A DNA stretch of 20,623 nucleotides. It comes from JASFQI01 sp050115555 (GTDB lineage: Bacteria; Desulfobacterota; DSM-4660; Desulfatiglandales; HGW-15). The notes under the pieces were generated by a model. The model worked only from the letters and a program-made list of their open reading frames with translations. It was not told the DNA's origin and searched no databases. Position 1 is the first letter of the stretch. Every line of letters begins with the position of its first letter. The stretch is taken from positions 1 to 20,623 of the forward strand of contig JASFQI010000046.1 of the NCBI GenBank assembly GCA_050115555.1, read 5' to 3'. Of the stretch, positions 1-6,965 are shown one piece after another. A program made the position numbers and the translations under genes.

Positions 1-42
1 CATATACTAATTGTTTACGATTTCAATGAGGAGTGACAGCTC

Positions 43-360
43 ATGTATGCAGTGATCCAAACAGGCGGCAAGCAGCACAAGGTGTCTGCAGGGGACGAGG
101 TGAGGGTCGAAAAGCTTCCCGGTGATGTGGGGGAAAGCGTGGTCTTCGACCGGATTCTCATGGCCTCGGACGGCGAAGACGTTCGGGTCGGCAAGCCCTA
201 TCTGGATGATGCCCGGGTTGTGGGCCGAATTGCCCGGCAGGACAAGGACCGAAAAGTGATCGTATTCAAGTACAAGAAAAGAAAAGGGTACCGGAAGACC
301 CGAGGGCATCGTCAGCCGTATACGCTGGTACATATCGAGAATGTAGAGCTGAGCTCCTAG
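43..360 (+). CDS. rplU: 50S ribosomal protein L21
   Basis: Structural protein of the large ribosomal subunit that binds 23S rRNA. The 105-residue product opens with the family signature MYAVIQTGGKQHKV and has the usual basic C-terminal half (KYKKRKGYRKTRGHRQ), where the RNA contacts lie. Its length is normal for bacterial L21. The ATG at 43 follows an AGGAG ribosome-binding site at 29-33. It is followed by rpmA, the standard L21-L27 pair, then obgE. The promoter must lie upstream of the window, since only 42 bases precede the start. The 133-base gap to rpmA is longer than usual and begins with a heptamer repeat right after the stop codon. Confidence 0.98.
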   Translation: MYAVIQTGGKQHKVSAGDEVRVEKLPGDVGESVVFDRILMASDGEDVRVGKPYLDDARVVGRIARQDKDRKVIVFKYKKRKGYRKTRGHRQPYTLVHIENVELSS

Positions 361-401
361 GGTCAAGGTTAAAGGCCAAAGGTCAAAGGTAAAAGGTTCA
401 A
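361..401. repeat. Short degenerate 7-bp tandem array (GGTNAAA type)
   Basis: Starting at the base after the rplU stop codon, the sequence runs in 7-base steps: GGTTAAA (367-373), GGCCAAA (374-380), GGTCAAA (381-387), GGTAAAA (388-394) and GGTTCAA (395-401), preceded by GGTCAA at 361-366. The GG and A-rich positions are kept while the two middle bases vary. The same pattern occurs at 3089-3229. No function is assigned. The remaining rplU-rpmA spacer (402-493) holds only the rpmA ribosome-binding site near 480-491. Confidence 0.8.
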
Positions 402-493
402 GTTGAGGGAGTGGCCAAGCTGCGTTTCTTCAAGTAGGAGTAAGAGCTTCTCCCTTGGACAGATAGACAGGATTTTTTAAGGACGAGAAGGCA

Positions 494-748
494 ATGGCAC
501 ACAAAAAAGCAGGCGGCAGCTCGAGAAACGGCAGGGACAGCGCGGGTCAGCGATACGGCATCAAGCGTTACGCGGGTCAGCAAGTCCGGGCAGGAAACAT
601 TCTGGTTCGTCAGAAGGGAACCCGGATTCACCCGGGGGACAATGTCGGCTTGGGCAAGGACTACACCATTTTTGCGAAGATCGATGGCGTGGTGGCCTTC
701 GAGCGGTTGGGAAAGACCAAGAAAAAGGTCAGCGTCCGCGCTGCATGA
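494..748 (+). CDS. rpmA: 50S ribosomal protein L27
   Basis: Large-subunit ribosomal protein whose N-terminal tail reaches the peptidyl-transferase centre. The 84-residue product begins MAHKKAGGSSRNGRDS and continues with the family motif around residues 20-40 (QRYGIKRYAGQQVRAGNILV) and RQKGTRIHPGDNVG. The mature-type N-terminus means there is no leader peptide of the kind cleaved in Firmicutes. A purine-rich AAGGACGAGAAGG stretch just before the ATG serves as ribosome-binding site. It lies between rplU and obgE as in most bacteria. Confidence 0.98.
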   Translation: MAHKKAGGSSRNGRDSAGQRYGIKRYAGQQVRAGNILVRQKGTRIHPGDNVGLGKDYTIFAKIDGVVAFERLGKTKKKVSVRAA

Positions 749-787
749 TACCTTCCACGGTCTCCCTTGCAGATCCCGCGGCGTGGG

Positions 788-812
788 CGGGTCGAGCCTG
801 AGAAGCGACCCG
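788..812 (+). other. Small stem-loop between rpmA and obgE
   Basis: Inverted repeat CGGGTCG (788-794) and CGACCCG (806-812) with an 11-base loop. No T-run follows, so it is not a typical terminator. It may be an mRNA-processing or stability element, or chance in GC-rich DNA. Confidence 0.35.
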
Positions 813-870
813 GCCGTCCCTTTCCCTTGCGACATCCTTATTGGATCGAGCCCTTTTTCCCCTACATCCC

Positions 871-1902
871 ATGTCACGTTTTCTTGACGAAGCGGTTATC
901 GCGGTCCAGTCCGGCAACGGAGGCCGGGGTTGCGTCAGCTTCCGGAGGGAGCGGTTCATCCCAAAAGGCGGCCCGGACGGGGGCGACGGCGGAGGCGGGG
1001 GAAGCGTTTTCATCGAGGCCACCACAAGAACCCGCACACTGGCGGACTTTGACTCCCGACGGCACTTCAAGGCCCAGGACGGCCGGCCGGGTAGCGGCAG
1101 GAACCGGACCGGAAAAAACGGCCGGGACGTGCTGATCGAGGTCCCGGTGGGCACGGTGATCCTAGACGAGGACACCGGCGAGGAGGTAGCCGACCTCGTT
1201 CGGGACGGGCAGCGGGTGCGGATCGCGGCCGGGGGCCGGGGTGGAAAGGGGAATCAGCATTTCGCCACCTCGACCAACCGGGCCCCGCGATACGCCCAGC
1301 CCGGTCTTCCGGGCGAGAGCCGAAAGCTGCAGCTCTCGCTCAAGCATCTCGCCGACATCGGGCTCATCGGGCTTCCGAACGCCGGTAAGTCCACACTCCT
1401 CTCCCGCCTGACCGCGGCCCGGCCGGACATTGCGGACTACCCGTTCACTACATTGAGCCCCAACCTCGGCGTCCTTTCCTTCGAGGACGAAGAGACCCTG
1501 ACCGTGGCGGATATCCCCGGGCTGATCCAGGGCGCCAGCCAGGGCCGCGGGCTCGGGCATCGTTTTCTCAAGCACATCGAGCGGACCCGGCTCCTGCTTC
1601 ACCTCCTCGACGGCGCACAGCCGGTCGAAGACGGGGAACTTCTGGAGGATTTCCTTGCCGTGCAGACGGAACTCGCCCAATACAGCCCCGCACTTCTCGA
1701 GTGGGAGCGCGTGGTCCTGATCAACAAGATCGACGCCCACGAACCCGGGCGGCACAGGGACATCGGCGTCCTGCGCGAGCAGCTTCAGAAAATGGGGTTC
1801 GAGACCCTGGTGCTGTCGGCCCTGACCGGCAAGGGGATCGATGCCCTTCGGGCGCTGCTCAAAAGAAAGCTCCTGGATGAAAGGAAAGAGAACGGTGAAT
1901 AG
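871..1902 (+). CDS. obgE: Obg family GTPase (ObgE/CgtA)
   Basis: Ribosome-associated GTPase acting in 50S subunit maturation and stringent-type growth control. The 343-residue product has the glycine-rich Obg fold in residues 1-158 (MSRFLDEAVIAVQSGNGGRG, then GGDGGGGGSV), followed by a G domain with the P-loop GLPNAGKS, switch motif DIPGLI and the NKID base-recognition motif. It ends soon after the G domain, so there is no long C-terminal extension. The ATG at 871 is chosen because MSRFLDEAV matches the family N-terminus. A TTG at 841 would add ten residues, and neither site has a clear ribosome-binding site. The 3' end overlaps the proposed GTG start of proB by 8 bases. Confidence 0.96.
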   Translation: MSRFLDEAVIAVQSGNGGRGCVSFRRERFIPKGGPDGGDGGGGGSVFIEATTRTRTLADFDSRRHFKAQDGRPGSGRNRTGKNGRDVLIEVPVGTVILDEDTGEEVADLVRDGQRVRIAAGGRGGKGNQHFATSTNRAPRYAQPGLPGESRKLQLSLKHLADIGLIGLPNAGKSTLLSRLTAARPDIADYPFTTLSPNLGVLSFEDEETLTVADIPGLIQGASQGRGLGHRFLKHIERTRLLLHLLDGAQPVEDGELLEDFLAVQTELAQYSPALLEWERVVLINKIDAHEPGRHRDIGVLREQLQKMGFETLVLSALTGKGIDALRALLKRKLLDERKENGE

Positions 1903-3067
1903 CACGAAGCGATCGGAGATCCTGGCGTCGGTGCGAAGGGTGGTGGTGAAGGTCGGCAGTGGCGTCCTCACGGAGAAGGACGGCTTGAACGTTCCCGTGA
2001 TGAATGCCCTTTCCGACGACATCTGCTCCCTTCGAAAGGCAGGGAAGGAGATCATACTGGTCTCCTCCGGGGCCATCGCTTCCGGGCTTCGGAAGGTCGG
2101 CATGAGTCGGCGCCCCCAGTCGGTATCCCAGCAGCAGGCCATGGCCGCTGTGGGCCAGAGCAGCCTGATGCATGTCTGGGAGGACGCTTTTGCCCACCAC
2201 GGCCAGAAAGTGGCCCAGATCCTCCTGACGCGGGATGACCTGACGCATCGCAGGCGGTACCTCAACGCCAGAAACACCATGTTCGTGCTGCTGGGCTGGG
2301 GCATCCTTCCCGTCATCAACGAGAACGACACCGTGGTGGTGGACGAGATCAAGTTCGGGGACAACGACAACCTCGGGGCCATGGTCACGAACCTGACGGA
2401 GGCGCACCTCCTGATCAACCTGACCGATATCAACGGGCTGTATGACAAGGACCCGAGAACCCACGAGGATGCCCGGTTGATTCGAGTAGTGGATCGGATC
2501 ACCAGGGAGATGCTGGATCATGCAAGCGGCATTCCCGGGTTTCTCGGCACCGGGGGCATGGCGAGCAAGATTCGAGCGGCTGAGAAGGTGGCACACGGCG
2601 GGATCCCCTCGATTATCGCCAACGGGCTGCGTCCCAATATCCTCAGCCGAATCTTTCAGGGCGAGGAGGAAGGCACACTCTTTCTGCCGAGGGACATTCC
2701 GCTTTGCAGCCGCAAGCACTGGATTGCGTTCACCAAGGCCCCGAAAGGGGCCCTCCGAATCGATGCCGGGGCCCAAAAAGCCATTTTGAACAACGGGAAG
2801 AGCCTGCTTCCCTCGGGTGTTCAGGAAGTGAGGGGCCGGTTCAGCCTGGGGGACAAGGTGGCCCTCGTGGACGCATCGGACCGGGAGCTGGCCGTGGGCA
2901 TGGTGAACTACCACTCCGGGGACATTCGAAAGATCATGGGGCTCAAGACCGGGGAGATCGAAGGCGTGCTGGGTTTCAAGCACGACGACGAGGTGATCCA
3001 CCGGGACAACCTGGTGCTGACGAACGACCTGGAAGAGGAGGACGGGATCTGCCGGTTGACGAAGTAG
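1895..3067 (+). CDS. proB: Glutamate 5-kinase with PUA domain
   Basis: Catalyses ATP-dependent phosphorylation of L-glutamate, the first step of proline synthesis in the cytoplasm. The sequence shows an amino-acid-kinase domain (VVVKVGSGVLT near the N-terminus, the LVSSGAIASG loop, INENDTV, GDNDNLGAMV, the nucleotide motif GTGGMASKI) and a C-terminal PUA domain over about the last 100 residues. The total of about 390 residues fits the long, PUA-containing form. I chose the GTG at 1895 because AAGGAAAGAG lies just upstream with good spacing. An in-frame ATG at 1877 is the alternative and would add six residues. The start overlaps the end of obgE, suggesting translational coupling. proA is not in the window. 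Confidence 0.95.
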   Translation: MNSTKRSEILASVRRVVVKVGSGVLTEKDGLNVPVMNALSDDICSLRKAGKEIILVSSGAIASGLRKVGMSRRPQSVSQQQAMAAVGQSSLMHVWEDAFAHHGQKVAQILLTRDDLTHRRRYLNARNTMFVLLGWGILPVINENDTVVVDEIKFGDNDNLGAMVTNLTEAHLLINLTDINGLYDKDPRTHEDARLIRVVDRITREMLDHASGIPGFLGTGGMASKIRAAEKVAHGGIPSIIANGLRPNILSRIFQGEEEGTLFLPRDIPLCSRKHWIAFTKAPKGALRIDAGAQKAILNNGKSLLPSGVQEVRGRFSLGDKVALVDASDRELAVGMVNYHSGDIRKIMGLKTGEIEGVLGFKHDDEVIHRDNLVLTNDLEEEDGICRLTK

Positions 3068-3088
3068 GAAAAGAAGTCCAGTGTAACA

Positions 3089-3229
3089 GGAGAAAGGCGA
3101 AAGGATTAAGGATTCAGGGGTAAGGGTCAAGGAGAAAGGTGAAAGGACAAAGGAGAAAGGATAAGGGGCAGGGAACAAAGGGACAAAGAGTGAAGAGATA
3201 AAGAAAAAGGTCAAAGGAACCAGGTTGGA
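3089..3229. repeat. Degenerate 7-bp tandem array (GGNNAAA), about 20 units
   Basis: Between proB and nadD the + strand is almost pure purine with a 7-base rhythm: GGAGAAA (3089-3095), GGCGAAA, GGATTAA, GGATTCA, GGGGTAA, GGGTCAA (3124-3130), GGAGAAA, GGTGAAA, GGACAAA, GGAGAAA, GGATAAG, GGGCAGG, GAACAAA (3173-3179). A less regular stretch follows, then GGTCAAA (3209-3215), GGAACCA and GGTTGGA (3223-3229). The period is not a multiple of three, so it is not a coding repeat. It matches the smaller array at 361-401. No gene was found in the gap 3068-3290. Confidence 0.88.
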
Positions 3230-3290
3230 GGAGAGAGTTTCAAAACTCCTGGATATGAGGGGTACGGCGGATAAGGAGAGAGGAGATCCA

Positions 3291-3950
3291 TTGCGAATCG
3301 GGTTGTTGGGAGGCACGTTCGATCCGGTCCATCTCGGGCACCTTCGAACGGCACTGGAAGTGGCGGAGAATCTGACGCTGGAATGCGTTTATCTGGTGCC
3401 TGCCTCGGTTCCACCGCACAAGGAGCGAGGAGCGGTGGCTTCGTTTGCCGACCGAATCGCCATGGTCCGCATGGCCATTCAAGGAACGCGGCTCCTGGGC
3501 GCCCTCGATGTGGAGGGCCGGCGGGAAGGCTTGTCCTACACGGTCCAAACGCTTCAGGAGCTTCGGGGTCACTATCCCGACGACTTGGAACTCTTCTTCA
3601 TCCTGGGAACGGATGCGTTCCTGGACATTCATATGTGGAAAGATTTTCGCTCGTTGTTCGAGCTCTCGCACTTCGTTCTGGTCGAACGTCCCGGGTTTGC
3701 CTCGGAGTCGCTGGAGTCCTACCTGGATTCATTGGACGTGGCGTGGACCGTCACGGCATCGGGAGATTACCGCTTCACGTCTTCCGGGAACTTTCTGATT
3801 CGAAAAACCGTCACAGGGCTGGACATTTCTTCGACGCACATTCGGGAGATTGCGGCAGCGGGTAAGTCTGTACGCTTCCTGGTGCCGGAATCCGTGGAGG
3901 CCTATTTGACGGAAGAGGGGTTATACGACGCGCATGGAGAGCATGGATAA
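3291..3950 (+). CDS. nadD: Nicotinate-nucleotide adenylyltransferase
   Basis: Joins ATP and nicotinate mononucleotide to give deamido-NAD in NAD synthesis. The product has the nucleotidyltransferase signature GGTFDPVHLGHL, with the HxGH motif at residues 14-17, and the C-terminal ISSTHIRE motif. I chose TTG 3291, giving 219 residues starting (M)RIGLLGGTFDP. This matches the family N-terminus, and a strong AGGAG lies at 3281-3285, five bases upstream. An ATG at 3255 or TTG at 3225 would add residues (MRGTADKERGDP and more) not expected in the family, and both lack a good ribosome-binding site. Its end overlaps rsfS by 17 bases. The nadD-rsfS pair is very common in bacteria. Confidence 0.94.
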   Translation: MRIGLLGGTFDPVHLGHLRTALEVAENLTLECVYLVPASVPPHKERGAVASFADRIAMVRMAIQGTRLLGALDVEGRREGLSYTVQTLQELRGHYPDDLELFFILGTDAFLDIHMWKDFRSLFELSHFVLVERPGFASESLESYLDSLDVAWTVTASGDYRFTSSGNFLIRKTVTGLDISSTHIREIAAAGKSVRFLVPESVEAYLTEEGLYDAHGEHG

Positions 3951-4296
3951 AGCGCTTCTCTGTCTGAAGCTGCTGCAGGAGCGTAAGGCCCTGGATCCGG
4001 TCCTGTTCGATGTCGGGAAGCTGACCTCCCTGACGGATTACTTCCTCATTGCGGCCGGTGGTTCTACGCGCCAAGTGCAGGCGATCACAAGGCACGTGGT
4101 ACGCCGCATGCGGGAGGCCGGGTCGCATGCCTACGGTGTGGAAGGAGAGAAGGAAGGGCAGTGGGTCCTCATGGACTTCGGAGACGTGGTCGTACACGTC
4201 TTCTACGAGCCGGTGCGGGCGTTCTACGACCTGGAAAGCCTCTGGGTGGAAGCACCGAGGGTTGAACCTCCGATGGAAAAGGAGGGCGGAGCATGA
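3934..4296 (+). CDS. rsfS: Ribosomal silencing factor RsfS
   Basis: RsfS/Iojap protein binds L14 on the 50S subunit and blocks subunit joining, lowering translation under starvation. The 120-residue product carries the family core: LTSLTDYFLIAAGGSTRQVQA, the W-rich EKEGQWVLMDFGDVVVHVF and the ending EPVRAFYDLESLW. Length is typical, with a short acidic and basic C-terminal tail. The start at ATG 3934 lies inside nadD; a second in-frame ATG at 3943 is equally possible. The stop codon shares ATGA with the next gene's start, so the two are probably translated in a coupled way. Confidence 0.95.
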   Translation: MESMDKALLCLKLLQERKALDPVLFDVGKLTSLTDYFLIAAGGSTRQVQAITRHVVRRMREAGSHAYGVEGEKEGQWVLMDFGDVVVHVFYEPVRAFYDLESLWVEAPRVEPPMEKEGGA

Positions 4297-5738
4297 AAAG
4301 ACCGAATTCGTGGGGGTTGTTCTTCATCGCGATATGCCTTTTCACTGGGAGCCTTGCCCTTCCCGGGCGGGCCGCGGCGCTCAGCCTGGAGGAAGAGGAA
4401 AAGCTAGGCAAGGAGTTTCTTGCGGATATTCGAAAGCATTTCGAGATCGTGGAGGATAAGTACGCCCGGGACTACATCAACGAACTCGGGAACTACTTGG
4501 TCGGATTCGTGGGCACCCACCGGTTTCCTTTCCACTTCTACCTGATTGACAGGAACGAGTTGAATGCATTTGCTGCGCCGGGGGGGCACATCTTCTTCTT
4601 CACAGGCCTGATCGAAGCCGTGGAATCAGTGGACGAGGTGGCGGCCATCACCAGTCATGAAATCGGCCATATAACGGCGCGGCACCTGGCCCGGCGGATC
4701 GAGCAGTACAAGAAGATCAACATCGCCACCCTGGCCGGTGTGCTGGCCGGCATCCTGATCGGTGGCGAGGTGGGCCAGGCAATCACCACGGGGACTATGG
4801 CCGCCGGAGCCCAAATGCAGCTCGCCTTCAGCCGCACGGATGAGCGACAGGCAGACCAGCTGGGGTTCTCCTACATGCGGAAGAGCGGCTTCGATCCCTC
4901 GGCCATGGTGCGCGTTCTCAACCGCTTTCAGTCCGCCGAGTTGTACGGGACCGATCGCGTGCCGGCCTATCTTCGGACGCACCCCACGGGACCGGAGAGA
5001 ATGGCCAACATGGACAGCCTCCTGGAGTCAGGTGGGGGCGCGAACGCAACCGAAAAGTCGGAATCCCTGCGTAGACGTTTTCCGTTGTTCCAGACCCTGC
5101 TCAAGGCCCTGTACGGGGACCCGGACGCCGCAGAGCGGGCGTTTCATCGCACACTCGAGGCGCACCCGGATGACCCCATCGCCCTTTTCGGGTTGGGCCT
5201 TCGTGAAAAGGAGGACTCGAACTATCAGGCTGCTCAAACCCATTTTCAGCGTGCAATGGAGCTTCGCCCGGATCTGCTTCCGTTTCGGGTCCACCTGGGG
5301 GAGGCCTATCAGCTTCAAGGCCGATATCAGCAGGCGATCCGCGTGCTCGAAGCCACCCCCAGGGAAGACGCTTCCAACCGAAATGTCCTTTTTCTCCTGG
5401 CCACTTCCTACCAGAGCCTGGAGCAGTACGACAAGGCGATTCGCCTTTATGAGCAGCTTCGAAGCAGGGAGCCGGTGGAGGACGAGGTCTTTTATAACCT
5501 GGGACTCTGCTACGGACGGATGAACCGACTGGCCCTTGCCCATTACTACTTCGGGCTCTCCTTCAAGAGGGCAGGAACGCTTCCCAAGGCCCGGTTCCAC
5601 TTTGAAAAGGCCCAGGAGTTGGGCCAGAACGATCCCGAGTTGCTTCGAAAGATCCGCAAGGAACTGGAATCGCCTCCGGATAAGCAGAAACGTCCTCCGG
5701 GAGGAAAGAAGTTCGGCGTGAAGAGGAGTAGCCCCTGA
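4293..5738 (+). CDS. Secreted M48 family metalloprotease with TPR repeats (BepA/YfgC-like)
   Basis: Likely periplasmic zinc protease/chaperone that, by family analogy (BepA of E. coli), helps quality control of outer-membrane proteins. The 481-residue product has an N-terminal signal peptide (MKRPN, a hydrophobic stretch to about residue 22, then PGRAAAL), an M48 catalytic domain with HEIGH at 122-126, and the third zinc ligand probably Glu184 in RTDERQAD. A TPR region follows from about residue 255 to 450 (for example LFGLGLREKEDSNYQAA and VFYNLGLCYGRMN). The C-terminal tail is short, basic and proline-rich. A GGAGGG site precedes the ATG, which overlaps rsfS by four bases. The substrate is unknown. 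The symbol is withheld because orthology to bepA cannot be tested here. Confidence 0.9.
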   Translation: MKRPNSWGLFFIAICLFTGSLALPGRAAALSLEEEEKLGKEFLADIRKHFEIVEDKYARDYINELGNYLVGFVGTHRFPFHFYLIDRNELNAFAAPGGHIFFFTGLIEAVESVDEVAAITSHEIGHITARHLARRIEQYKKINIATLAGVLAGILIGGEVGQAITTGTMAAGAQMQLAFSRTDERQADQLGFSYMRKSGFDPSAMVRVLNRFQSAELYGTDRVPAYLRTHPTGPERMANMDSLLESGGGANATEKSESLRRRFPLFQTLLKALYGDPDAAERAFHRTLEAHPDDPIALFGLGLREKEDSNYQAAQTHFQRAMELRPDLLPFRVHLGEAYQLQGRYQQAIRVLEATPREDASNRNVLFLLATSYQSLEQYDKAIRLYEQLRSREPVEDEVFYNLGLCYGRMNRLALAHYYFGLSFKRAGTLPKARFHFEKAQELGQNDPELLRKIRKELESPPDKQKRPPGGKKFGVKRSSP

Positions 5739-5754
5739 CCGTGTCTTTTTTGCC

Positions 5755-5805
5755 GTGCGGCCGCAAATCCATATGATGGAATTTCCTTGAGGGCATAAGC
5801 CGCAC
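5755..5805 (+). other. Inverted repeat downstream of the M48 gene
   Basis: GTGCGGC (5755-5761) and GCCGCAC (5799-5805) form a 7-bp stem around a 37-base loop that itself holds TCCAT...ATGGA. There is no T-run on the 3' side, so an intrinsic terminator is not supported, although the element lies where the upstream operon would end. A T6 run at 5747-5752 has no GC-rich stem in front of it. Confidence 0.35.
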
Positions 5806-5811
5806 AGGGGG

Positions 5812-5841
5812 TTGACTTGAAAAAAAAGGGTGTGGTAGCCT
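5812..5841 (+). promoter_or_regulatory. Probable sigma70 promoter for etfBA
   Basis: A -35-like TTGACT at 5812-5817 is followed after 18 bases by TAGCCT (5836-5841), which is preceded by TGG and so resembles an extended -10. Transcription would begin near 5848, inside the large inverted repeat at 5841-5876, the arrangement expected for repression. The -10 element is weak, so the exact start is uncertain. Confidence 0.5.
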
Positions 5842-5876
5842 AAAAATACTGAATGAGAGTTCATTCAGTATTTTTA
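5841..5876. promoter_or_regulatory. Perfect 16-bp inverted repeat, FadR/YsiA-type (TetR family) operator candidate
   Basis: The left arm TAAAAATACTGAATGA (5841-5856) is the exact reverse complement of the right arm TCATTCAGTATTTTTA (5861-5876), separated by GAGT. The core TGAATGA-N4-TCATTCA equals the half-sites known for the Bacillus acyl-CoA-responsive repressor FadR (YsiA), whose targets include etfBA and acyl-CoA dehydrogenase genes. Here it lies over the inferred transcription start of etfBA. No TetR-family gene is in the window, so the regulator is inferred. The A/T-rich arms could also form a weak RNA hairpin with a T-run, but the stem is poor in GC for a terminator. Confidence 0.7.
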
Positions 5877-6185
5877 GGAGAAGCACCCCCGAACCGCTGG
5901 GGTGAAACACGTGTATTCATCCTGGGACGGACGTTATTGCACATTTCAACGCGATTCGGTATAAAGGCCCCGACTCGGAACTCAGACCGCAAGGCCTTCC
6001 GAGCGACATTATCCATGCCGTCTTTCCCGCCGGGTCCGCAAGGTGCCCGAACGGAGCAAACGGACGGGCCGGATTTCGTGGACAATGAATTCGGGCATGC
6101 CCCGCGGCCCGTTGCGGACTCGGGACGGGGAGGATGAAGATCGTAAACCGGGTAGAGGAACGTTTGAGGACAGGAGGAGCATGAG
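5877..6185 (+). other. Long untranslated leader of etfB
   Basis: About 310 bases separate the operator from the etfB start. I see no convincing gene. An open frame from 5853 to 6137 begins inside the operator and has low-complexity, database-unlike content. Visible structure is limited to CTCGGAA...TTCCGAG near 5965-6005. The last part carries the strong AGGAGGAG site (6172-6179) of etfB. Two spare AGGAG-like sequences (5876-5880 and 6130-6134) have no good start after them. Confidence 0.4.
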
Positions 6186-6965
6186 ATGAATATTGTCGTG
6201 TGTGTGAAACGGGTTCCCATGACCCAGGAGGTGGATCTGGAGATCGACGCCTCGAAAAAGGACGTGAAAAAGGACATGCTGGCCTATGTCCTGAATGAGT
6301 GGGACAACTACGCCGTGGAAGAGGCGATCCAGCTCAAGGAAAAGACCGACGGTACGGTCACTGCAGTGACCATCGGGGACGAGGACGACGAGGAGGTGCT
6401 CCGGCGCTGCCTGGCCATGGGCGCGGATCGCTCCATCCGGGTGGACCCTGGTGACCAGCCCATGGACAGCTTTGTCAAGGCGCGCATCCTTGCCGAGGTG
6501 ACTCGGGGGATGGAGTATGACCTCGTGATGACCGGGGTCCAGTCGGATGACAGCAACTCGGGCATGGTGGGCATCCTCCTGGCCGAGCAGCTGGGCGCCC
6601 CCCATGCAGCCGTGGTGACCGACATCGAGCCCCAGGACGGCGAGGCCACGATCAAAGTGGAGCTGGAAGGCGGCATGGACGAGGTCTCCAAGCTCCGGTT
6701 TCCGGCGGTCCTCAGCATACAGACGGGAATCAATGAGCCGCGGTATGTTTCGATCATGGGCATTCGAAAGGCTGCGAAAAAGGAGCTCAATGTGGTCCCG
6801 CTGGCGGACCTCGGCCTTTCCGAAGAGGATCTCACGCCCATGACCACGGTGGAGGAGTACTACTTCCCGCCCGAGACGGAAGGGGCGGAGATGATTGAAG
6901 GCGATGCAGGAACCGTAGCCGAGGCGATCCTGCGCATCATCAAGGAAAAGGGGGTGAGCATCTAA
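6186..6965 (+). CDS. etfB: Electron transfer flavoprotein, beta subunit
   Basis: With EtfA it forms a soluble flavoprotein that accepts electrons from acyl-CoA dehydrogenases and passes them to the membrane quinone system. The 259-residue product starts MNIVVCVKRVPMTQEVDLE, has the ETF-beta core (AVTIGDEDDEEVLRRCLAMGADRSIRV is the typical region near residues 58-85) and the VMTGVQSDDSNSGMVG nucleotide-binding segment. That segment does not show the DGDTAQVGP-like motif I recall for bifurcating EtfB proteins, so a non-bifurcating type is more likely, though this is weak evidence. ATG 6186 follows AGGAGGAG with six bases spacing. The stop overlaps the etfA start by one base (TAATG). Confidence 0.95.
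   Translation: MNIVVCVKRVPMTQEVDLEIDASKKDVKKDMLAYVLNEWDNYAVEEAIQLKEKTDGTVTAVTIGDEDDEEVLRRCLAMGADRSIRVDPGDQPMDSFVKARILAEVTRGMEYDLVMTGVQSDDSNSGMVGILLAEQLGAPHAAVVTDIEPQDGEATIKVELEGGMDEVSKLRFPAVLSIQTGINEPRYVSIMGIRKAAKKELNVVPLADLGLSEEDLTPMTTVEEYYFPPETEGAEMIEGDAGTVAEAILRIIKEKGVSI

Noticed and set aside
1859..3316. 485-codon open frame on the - strand
   Set aside because: Antisense to proB and part of obgE/nadD; no conserved motif.
5747..5752. T6 run after the M48 gene as terminator
   Set aside because: No GC-rich stem precedes the run.
5853..6137. 94-codon open frame on the + strand in the etfB leader
   Set aside because: It begins inside the operator palindrome, lacks a ribosome-binding site before its ATG and has no recognisable content.
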